This document shows, piece after piece, positions 57,501 to 64,000 of a stretch of DNA of 64,000 nucleotides (position 1 is its first letter; each line of letters begins with the position of its first letter). Under the pieces are notes generated by a model, which made no database searches, was not told the DNA's origin, and worked only from the letters and a program-made list of their open reading frames with translations. This DNA is from Patagioenas fasciata (taxonomy: Eukaryota; Chordata; Aves; Columbiformes; Columbidae): positions 44,853,001-44,917,000 of the forward strand of contig NC_092523.1 of assembly GCF_037038585.1 (NCBI RefSeq). The letters run 5' to 3'. Position numbers and translations under genes: made by a program.

Positions 57501-58402
57501 CCACCCTCCGAGCTGTGCCCAGGCAGCATGAGAGACGCTGCTCAGCACAGGCTAAGCTGTGCCAGGGCCACGCTCACAAATCGGCAGCATGGACAAGTAA
57601 GAGCCAGTGCAGAGCCCATGCCCTCGCCCTACTCAGTTTGCAGCTGGACTAAAGCTTGTGAACCAAGTCAAGTTCACAGCTACCAGCTGGTGGGGCCACG
57701 AGTGCCAAGGATGACAGCAGCAGAGAGTGGAGCCTGATGGTGTGCATTTCCTCAGACTTCGACATTTCCAAACCATGAAGTCTAGTAGCAGTACAGCTCA
57801 TACAGCACACTCATACAGTTATTTTTTTTTTCCTGAGTTAGGACATAAAAGATTTCTGAAAAATTTTCTAAATTACATTTCCCAAGCAGCTTTAAAACTC
57901 ACATTAAGCTCAATAGAAACTCTGTTAGTTCATACGTCCACCTTTCCTCAGCACAGGTCTTTTCTAGATCATGTATGTCCACTTGTACACACCAAAATTA
58001 CACAGGTGAATAAGTTCAAAACAGGGATAAATATGGGATAAATCGATACCATACACAAACAAAAATGTGGTCCTTCCTTCCTAGCAACTGGTTTGTTAGG
58101 TGGCTTTATTATCTAAATCAAATACCTGCTGTATCCTCTGCAAAACATTTAACTTTCCTATTCATAACGCTGTGCAGCTCTCAAATTAGTTTGAGCAGTG
58201 CATGGGTTTCAGGTGTTAGACACAAAGAAAGGTCTCAGCCACGTACCACAGTTGTCTTCATCGGCCTGATTCCCGCAGTCATCCTCACCATTACAGTGAA
58301 GCTGTTGGGGCAAACACTTAGTGATATTACCACATGGGAAGTAGCCCAAGGGGCACCTGATCCCAACTCCATAAACATGATCTTCCAAAGAGTCACAGAT
58401 GA
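30283..58402 (-). CDS. RXFP1: RXFP1, relaxin family peptide receptor 1 (all but the first exon)
   Basis: A plasma-membrane class A GPCR for relaxin that signals mainly through Gs and cAMP. Seventeen exons join in frame to 749 residues plus stop; the human protein is 757 residues with its signal-peptide exon. Order: LDLa module (six cysteines, acidic [12 protein letters not shown] calcium site), linker, cysteine-rich LRR cap, ten LRR exons, hinge ([17 protein letters not shown]), then seven helices with NSALNPLLY in helix 7 and the tail ending STRLNSYT. The LDLa module is needed for activation in this family. Conserved landmarks are present: [10 protein letters not shown] after helix 3, the HCQL and GVCFP cysteines, and [18 protein letters not shown] in helix 6. 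The exon for the signal peptide was not found to 64000. Confidence 0.97.
30585..32505. other. RXFP1 last intron
   Basis: A 1.9-kb intron. Positions 30660-31290 are pyrimidine- and GC-richer than the neighbours; 31930-32430 is very AT-rich, with repeated tatagttc-like words near 32335-32425. No gene was recognised. Confidence 0.55.
32506..32724 (-). CDS. RXFP1: RXFP1 exon: helices 5-6
   Basis: Reads [60 protein letters not shown] and LLQVEIP. Acceptor cttcttaaacag, donor gtatgt. Confidence 0.96.
33250..33660 (-). CDS. RXFP1: RXFP1 exon: helices 2-5
   Basis: 136 full codons from [20 protein letters not shown] through [20 protein letters not shown] and [15 protein letters not shown] to IYSVVIFL. 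Includes the two cysteines that link extracellular loops in this family. Confidence 0.96.
34909..35138 (-). CDS. RXFP1: RXFP1 exon: hinge and transmembrane helix 1
   Basis: Reads [20 protein letters not shown], the helix [20 protein letters not shown] and the start of helix 2 (AISIMSLC). The donor is T|gtgagt inside the Cys codon. Confidence 0.95.
35368..35439 (-). CDS. RXFP1: RXFP1 LRR exon 10, with tandem acceptor
   Basis: 72 bases: [23 protein letters not shown] and the first two bases of Ile. The acceptor reads acagcag on the minus strand, so splicing three bases further in would keep frame and drop one Ser. Confidence 0.94.
36995..37066 (-). CDS. RXFP1: RXFP1 LRR exon 9
   Basis: 72 bases: [24 protein letters not shown]. 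Confidence 0.96.
38290..38361 (-). CDS. RXFP1: RXFP1 LRR exon 8
   Basis: 72 bases: [24 protein letters not shown]. Confidence 0.96.
38938..39030. mobile_element. Short TA-flanked inverted repeat, candidate mariner-type MITE
   Basis: CAGG...CCTG at 38940-39028 is flanked on both sides by TA. The two arms, 38949-38984 and 38995-39030, pair at about 31 of 36 positions around a 10-base loop; both share the inner word cccaatttcaaa. TA duplication and terminal inverted repeats fit the Tc1/mariner superfamily. No transposase is present. It lies in the RXFP1 intron between LRR exons 7 and 8. Confidence 0.6.
39192..39263 (-). CDS. RXFP1: RXFP1 LRR exon 7
   Basis: 72 bases: [24 protein letters not shown]. 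Acceptor ttttttcag, donor gtgagt. Confidence 0.94.
40137..40208 (-). CDS. RXFP1: RXFP1 LRR exon 6
   Basis: 72 bases: [27 protein letters not shown] is a glycosylation sequon. Confidence 0.95.
40461..40535 (-). CDS. RXFP1: RXFP1 LRR exon 5
   Basis: 75 bases, the only LRR exon one codon longer than the rest: [25 protein letters not shown]. Confidence 0.95.
40860..41090. other. GC-rich island in an RXFP1 intron
   Basis: About 230 bases clearly richer in G and C than the surrounding intron, with few CpGs, open in three plus-strand and two minus-strand frames. The translations show no family I know. It lies in the intron between LRR exons 4 and 5, from about 220 bases beyond exon 4. Confidence 0.5.
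41314..41385 (-). CDS. RXFP1: RXFP1 LRR exon 4
   Basis: 72 bases: [24 protein letters not shown]. Confidence 0.95.
42207..42278 (-). CDS. RXFP1: RXFP1 LRR exon 3
   Basis: 72 bases: [24 protein letters not shown]. Donor gtatgt. Confidence 0.96.
43031..43102 (-). CDS. RXFP1: RXFP1 LRR exon 2
   Basis: 72 bases: [24 protein letters not shown]. Confidence 0.95.
44706..44777 (-). CDS. RXFP1: RXFP1 LRR exon 1
   Basis: A 72-base exon: [24 protein letters not shown]. Same phase as the following LRR exons. Confidence 0.94.
46048..46153 (-). CDS. RXFP1: RXFP1 exon: N-terminal LRR cap
   Basis: Reads [20 protein letters not shown], then [16 protein letters not shown]. The C-x-C-x6-C pattern is the LRRNT cap. 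NVT is a glycosylation sequon. Confidence 0.94.
46977..47081 (-). CDS. RXFP1: RXFP1 exon: LDLa-LRR linker
   Basis: Reads [20 protein letters not shown], then [15 protein letters not shown]. By homology this linker helps bind relaxin and presents the LDLa module to the helices. The first codon is completed from the LDLa exon (G|AG, Glu where I recall Gly in human). Confidence 0.9.
53474..53478. repeat. Target-site duplication, left copy
   Basis: gtcac directly before the LTR, identical to the copy at 54141-54145. Confidence 0.85.
53479..54140 (+). mobile_element. Solo LTR of an avian endogenous retrovirus (fossil)
   Basis: A 662-base element beginning TGTCCTGG and ending GGTGACA, that is TGTC...GACA terminal inverted repeats. 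It is flanked by the identical 5-base target duplication gtcac at 53474-53478 and 54141-54145. It carries a TATA box (tataaaag, 53712-53719) and a likely AGTAAA poly(A) signal (53970-53975), so its sense strand is plus, antisense to RXFP1. There is no internal viral sequence: it looks like a solo LTR left by recombination. The 5-base duplication fits ERVL-like (class III) elements. Matching target duplications suggest moderate age. Confidence 0.85.
54141..54145. repeat. Target-site duplication, right copy
   Basis: gtcac directly after the LTR, identical to the copy at 53474-53478. Confidence 0.85.
55597..55783. repeat. Uninterrupted (CCTT)n microsatellite, about 47 units
   Basis: 187 bases of perfect CCTT tetranucleotide repeat, followed directly by an A-rich stretch (55784-55801). 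Its length and perfection predict a highly variable locus. One strand is pure pyrimidine. A 72-codon open frame across it is only the repeat read as Phe-Leu-Pro-Ser. Confidence 0.99.
56508..56549. repeat. 22-bp tandem duplication
   Basis: The word atatgagaaaaacactaaca occurs twice with a 22-base period, in the large RXFP1 intron. Confidence 0.85.
58247..58402 (-). CDS. RXFP1: RXFP1 exon: LDLa module
   Basis: Encodes [15 protein letters not shown], then [18 protein letters not shown] and [18 protein letters not shown], one complete LDL-receptor class A repeat with its acidic calcium cage and one N-glycosylation sequon (NIT). The acceptor is preceded by the strong pyrimidine tract ttctttctgtttctatttag. 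Donor gtacgt. Confidence 0.93.
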
Positions 58403-61400
58403 CTAAATAGAAACAGAAAGAATATGCTTACTTTAAGATATGCTCTTGATGTTTAATAATCATTCAGATTATGCATTTATAAATAGTAATTTGCATTTGA
58501 ACATGAACATCAAGTGATAAATACATATTAGTTCATTGGACATGCAATTATAATAGTATATTAGGTACCTGTTAACTTGGCACGAAACATTTGTATTGTC
58601 AGCTAACTAAAATTGGTTTTGATATAAATCAACTAAGCTGGAAATGCTAATCATACAAGACAAATGACTTAAGGCTGCTCTTTAAAAGGATTGCTTCATA
58701 CTAGAAATTAATTTGCTACAGCAATGCACCAGATAAGCTATGCAGATATGGATTATATTAATTTGTCCTGAAATTTTAGACCCAGAGAGATAAGTCCTCT
58801 TTATACAAAGTCAGAATTACACATTTTTAAATGTATTCTAATTTAAAAGCAATTACTAGATATAAACGGATCAAGGTTCAAAGAACAAGGAAAGTAAGAT
58901 CAAATCTATGATGTGGTTTTGCCGAAGAATGAGTAAGATAACATAAAGGTGCTGCTTCGAATCCTTTGGAAGAGTTGTCAGCCTGCTCCAAAAAAATGTG
59001 GATATATTGTTTGGAATCTATCAGTCTGAAGTTTATACACACAGATGCTTTTCTGCTAAACCCACGCTTTATAGGAAGTAATTTCACAGAATATGGGAAC
59101 TTCATTCAAGCAGTGCTGAGGGAAAGTATAGAGAGATGCTGATAAGGGACAGCCAGTGCAGCTGGAGGGCTCAGCTTGTCCTTTGTTCCTCAGTTCTCTG
59201 CACTACGGTAGCTCCTGTCACCCATGTCTGCAGATGTACTGTCCCTCCGATGCACCTGAGGGACAAATTCTGCCACCATCACTTTTTCCAGAATAAGTGC
59301 AAATGATCTACTGCTTTTGTAATGAATTGCAGGGTCCCAACTCAGGTTTCTTGCCATGCAAGATCAGCTTCCCAGGAGCATACAATGGAGAGAGTTTTAA
59401 ATTACTCTGGAATGCAATTTGTTCAGTCTCCAATATATCAGAAATGGAGGAAAGCACCATCAGCACAGAATGTTACCTAGTGCTCTTTGCGCTCCCAAAG
59501 CTTCAGTAAGCCTACCTAGTCAAGTACCATTCTGCAAGGGCCTGCTAATTTAATTTCTGAAGTGCTTTCCAAAAGGAATATTGCTTCCTCATTAGAGCTA
59601 CATTTGACTTAGTGGATACTGTCACCAAAAAATTGAGATAAACTTTCCAATATAAATTACATTCTAAATTTTATTGCTGTCTTACAGTACTTGAAATACT
59701 CCATACAAACTTCATTAACTGTGACGTGATGCTTGTTCAGAGAGTAAATTGCCACTTCTGAAACATGTCACTATTTTTCTGGGCTATATTAATAAGACAA
59801 AATATATATCTTTTACACAACTTTCTCAGATTAATAAGGGATGTTATTACACAACAGACCTGCCACAATCTGAGTAACTACTGAAATACCTGGTAAAAAA
59901 CAAGAATACAGAAAAATTAAACAAAAATGAAAAAATCCCCACCAACCCCTTACATTTCGTCAAGCGTTTTACCCTACACAGTGGAGACATATTCAGACTG
60001 AGCTGAACTTTGTGCTTAATGGATCTGATCTAAAAGCAGTTTACATTTCAAATGATAGTGTTTATCTTCTCACAGTACCATTAAATTAGTATTGATACCA
60101 TTTTCCAAAAATATTATAAATTAGTCAAATAGTATTAGTCCCTGGACTAATTAATGAACCTACTGTCACAGTTTAGAAATCATTCTTTGTGAGAGAGTAA
60201 ATATTCGCTCACTGTGTTTAATGTTTTGAATTCTCTGTAAATTTATAGCCTTGATGATATCTATTCTGAGTCTCTGCTTTACTCATTTTGTGCTATGTCG
60301 AATTACTGTGGCATGCAAATATCTGCCTGGGAAACAAGATACTAATAACAAGGCATCAACACTTCAGGACTTCATCCTAACAGAATCACTGAAAACACTG
60401 GCCTTTGTCCATTGACTTGTTAAAATCACTTTGTTTATGCAAAAAATGACAGAAGTTTGGACCCTGCAGATTTCAGGAGATTTATGAATGGAAAACCCCC
60501 TAGCCCTTTGAGGAAATATTTGGCAAAGCTGACAAAGGTAGACAGGAGATAAGTAAAATTCACTGTAAAATGCTAGATAATATTCAACTAATTAGCTTTT
60601 GGATCAAGGAAATTCAAATGATATCTTTTATGTGAGGAAAACAGATAAAAATATCACCGCAACAACAGTAAGAAAAAAATACGCTTCTTTTTTTTGCAAA
60701 TAGAAACTTTACTGACACTGGACTTTATTTTGCCAAGATAATGACCTATCATGCTATCTTTATAATGTAGGTGTTGACTGACTGACATATAATGAAAGGT
60801 GTTGACTATTCTACCTGCTATTTATTTTCTGCTATAAAAAACCTGAACCGCTCTTTCAGTATCTTGTTTCATTGTTAATTTTTTTTAGCAGCTGATACAG
60901 TATCTCTAAAAAATATTGATGAATGATGATTTCATCATGCCAAATCATTGGCTGTTTCATGTTTGTGTTAAATCAAGAAGAAGAAAAATGTTATATTGTA
61001 CTCCCTTTATCTACAGGTTATGTTTCTGTTCCTATGTGTATCAAGCTTCAAAGATACCTCTGTTGTGTTATAGGTTCTCATTCGCAGCTCATCCAGGACA
61101 GAACACCTCAGCTTTCATTCTTACTGCCAAACTAGCATTGTAAAAAGAAGAGATCCCCTATAACACAGAAGTATCACTAGCAAACCATATAAATAATCAA
61201 CTTGACCTCTAATATGGCTTGATTAATGTAAATTATTTCTGCTTTACAACAAGTAAGTTTTGCCCCAATGTTGTTATCTTACATAGTCAACAGAAAAAAA
61301 ATAAAATGTCCTTCAGAGATATGGCAAATGTAGATTGATAGATAAAAGAAGACTAAAAAAAAATTAAACTGTGTATAAAGAATTTAGCTACAAAGGTAGA

Positions 61401-64000
61401 AACTAGAGAATAGGTGGAACTCTTGATAGATTTGTTTAGGTCTCAGTTGTGAAGATGAAAAGTATAAATCCATGACAGACTTGATTATGTCAGAAGGTTT
61501 GCTTTTACAGATTCTCCAAGTAAAAAAACCTCTGCTTTGTACACCTTATACAGAAATTTATCTCCCACCTTCTGATGACAGAGAGAATTTAATACATTTC
61601 AGCTTTACTGTACCCACATTTTTTTTTTCTCATAATGATCAGAAGTATTCAAGTATTCAAGTATTTTCAAGCTTTCTGGAACAAATAAAACAGAAATAGG
61701 TGAACCAGTATCAGTACAAATGGCAAAAAACACAAACATCTTTCTGACAAGGTATTTGCTCTCTCAATAAAGAGTAATGTTCTACCCAGTAGCTCAGATT
61801 CATGATTCTGGAAATTAAATGTTTCTGACTATCATGTATTTAGGGTCCTCCTCTGCCCCCCAGTTCTTCTCAAGCTTCCAAAAAGAGAATCAGGAATTTA
61901 TGTCATAAACCTTTCAAACTTGTCCAGACCTGCTGCTTTGAGGCATCTATTGTTAAGACAGACATCTGTGATCTTTCCTCTAGCTTGAAGAAAGTGGATA
62001 ACTCTTTTACTACTACTTTTTATTGTATAAGGCTAATTTACCACTGCTTTCCTCTTTTTAAAGAAATAAGCAAGAGTTGGGTTGTCATCTAGTATAAAAT
62101 GGTAAGGCTCTTAACTCTGCTGCATTAATGCAGAATCACTAGGGAAAGAACATGGCAGCCCCTCTTTAAGGTCTCATAAAATGAAATCAGAAGAGGGAAC
62201 ACATTTGGGAAAGCCAAGAAGAAGATATTTGCAGGAGAACATGGTTTTTCTTCAAACTAAATTGATTCATGAAACTCACACTTTTTGTGAATTCTTTGAA
62301 AAATGACACAAAGTTTTGAAAAGAGAGATTGGGTCACAAACACTGTTTGAGAAACCAAATAAGGGACATGTGCACTAGAAGAATACAAACCTAACGCAGT
62401 TACTTGTAGCTTCTGTAAAACAAGTGAATATGATTCTGTAATGGGAAAAATACTGCGTTGATTAGACTGAGTCATACACATTAAACTAATCAAAGCAGTA
62501 TTATTCATTGCTTGGTACTTGCTAGTCACATGGTCTCAACTTATAGGTTCAAATAAGGGTATATCATAGTATCAGGAAAATATTTTTGTATTCTCAAAAA
62601 TTTGAATCACATGAAGACCCACTGCAAGGAGTCCAAAATGACTCTCAGATTCCATTGGCCAAATAAGGTAACATGTTTTTCTTCACTTTGAGTAAGTTAT
62701 CAGTTTAAAAGTATTTGGGATGAGGAAATACAACTATTTTTAAAAAGGAGTCCTTAAATGACAAGAACTGAGGAATTCTCATAGTACTGAAGAATCCATC
62801 CTGTACTTACTATGATGGAAAGTTATTCTACCTACAAACCCCCAAGTTTTTCAAATAGACCAACACAAAGTTATTTAATGGTGGGACTTTTCCTACCCTC
62901 CCATAACTAATTTTAGTTGCTGTACTTCTAGACACAGGGTGAAATGGGCCTGAGCAAGAGGACTGAAAATTTTCATTTGGAATGCTTGCTTTGAAAGGGT
63001 ATGTTTTCTTCAACTAAAATAGAAAGAGGCAACAAAGAACACATTAAAGTTGAAATTGATTTTGCCCATCATTTTTTTTGCTAACCGAAATACTTCAAGA
63101 TGACAGTGGATTAAAAAATCCCTTTTCTGCTGAAAGTTATTTGAAAGGCATGTGAACAGACTTTGAAAAACAGATAGCATAACATAGAGGAGGAGACATC
63201 ATAGGCTTGTAACCTTTATTTTCAAAAGATAAATAATCATAAAAAGAGTATAAGACAAGTTCATAACTATGAATTCCTTTGAGCTAAAAGATGGTTAATT
63301 AATGATTGATGAAGAATAGTATTGACAAGTGGTTGGTCAACTCTGATCAGAACCATTTGAATCACCAAACGGTAGAGAAAAGAAAAATCTTACAAAGATC
63401 TTGGTTTTTTTTAAAAAAAATTACTTATCTCAATTTTTCCTTTACAAAAATACGCAGCAGTGAACAATATTTAGTTCAGTCTTGCATTAATTTTTCTGAT
63501 TTTGTTCTGGATTATTCAACTTCGTACTAAAAAGGGAAATTTTTAGCAACTTATTATAAACTAGGATGAGGTTAGTCTAGTGCATTTCAGGATAGAAATA
63601 TGAAGTTAAGTTTTGTATACATAACTTATTACAGTTTTGTCAGCCAGAATGTTGTTGTTTTTTTTTTTTTCCCCCAGCATGTAATTCTATAAAGACTCTT
63701 CTAAATCTGAAACTTCTTTTAGGAAATGCTTTCTAGTGATTTCTGTGAATATGTAATGGGAATTCCATACTATTAAAACAATTTTTATTAGCATTTAAAA
63801 ACTGTCCATAAATAACATATTGAAAGTAGATTTCATACAAGAATTAAAAATAAACCGACCAGTTTATGCACTTGAACTTTAATGCTGTTAATGTACACAT
63901 TTGGAATAACTCCTTGGGCAAAAGTTGTAGACCTTAATAGACCTTGCTTTAGTGGTGACAGCTACTTTATCGTTCATTAATCCTTGAAGCAAAGCATCAG
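58403..64000. other. RXFP1 first intron or 5' region, to window end
   Basis: 5.6 kb of AT-rich sequence (GC lower than in the ETFDH half). I searched the minus strand for a signal-peptide exon and saw no convincing candidate. Small A and T runs occur; no transposon was recognised. Confidence 0.55.

Larger units (their letters stand above)
47082..58246. other. Large RXFP1 intron (11.2 kb)
   Basis: Separates the LDLa exon from the linker exon. It contains the solo LTR at 53479-54140, the CCTT microsatellite at 55597-55783, a 22-base-period duplication near 56508-56549 and a GC-richer patch at about 57230-57740. No coding exon was recognised, and the flanking exons join directly in frame. Confidence 0.65.

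Noticed and set aside
62257-62529. A 90-codon minus-strand frame as the missing RXFP1 signal-peptide exon
   Set aside because: The product lacks a hydrophobic N-terminal core and no donor of the required phase follows; the true exon is probably outside the window.

Overview
The window is nuclear vertebrate DNA, most likely from a bird. Coding sequence is split into short exons with GT-AG introns. The proteins resemble their human counterparts closely. The one large recognisable transposon is a CR1 LINE of the kind that dominates bird genomes, and other interspersed repeats are sparse. CR1 also occurs in turtles and crocodilians, so bird rather than reptile is an inference. I cannot name the species.

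Four genes alternate strand in the order PPID (+), ETFDH (-), C4orf46 (+), RXFP1 (-). As I recall it, this is the neighbourhood on human chromosome 4q32 read backwards. Region 1-6.8 kb holds the last five coding exons of PPID, the Hsp90-linked cyclophilin 40, and covers only its TPR half. Region 7.0-26.6 kb holds all 13 coding exons of ETFDH, the mitochondrial electron-transfer-flavoprotein:ubiquinone oxidoreductase; they join in frame to a 619-residue protein. Its fourth-longest-from-the-end region, the intron at 8.8-13.2 kb, carries a 5'-truncated, broken CR1 of about 3 kb. Region 26.3-27.5 kb is a CpG-rich bidirectional promoter shared by ETFDH and the two-exon gene C4orf46, with ZNF143/THAP11-like and NRF1-like motifs. 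Region 30.3-58.4 kb holds 17 coding exons of RXFP1, the relaxin receptor: LDLa module, linker, leucine-rich repeats with ten near-identical exons, and the seven-helix domain. Only the first (signal peptide) exon is missing, presumably beyond 64 kb.

The remaining sequence is intron or untranslated region. The 11-kb RXFP1 intron contains a fossil solo LTR with intact 5-bp target-site duplications and an uninterrupted 187-bp CCTT microsatellite. A short TA-flanked inverted repeat at 38.9 kb looks like a miniature mariner-type element. A 32-bp exact tandem duplication, each copy containing a perfect hairpin, sits next to an ETFDH splice acceptor. PPID and ETFDH end tail to tail with under 200 bp between their poly(A) signals, and C4orf46 and RXFP1 also converge.

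The four genes are not one pathway: a chaperone cofactor, a mitochondrial flavoprotein, a small uncharacterised protein and a hormone receptor. The only evident shared control is the ETFDH/C4orf46 promoter. I found no sign of a novel multi-gene system. The most interesting items are small-scale structures at splice sites, the promoter and the introns.
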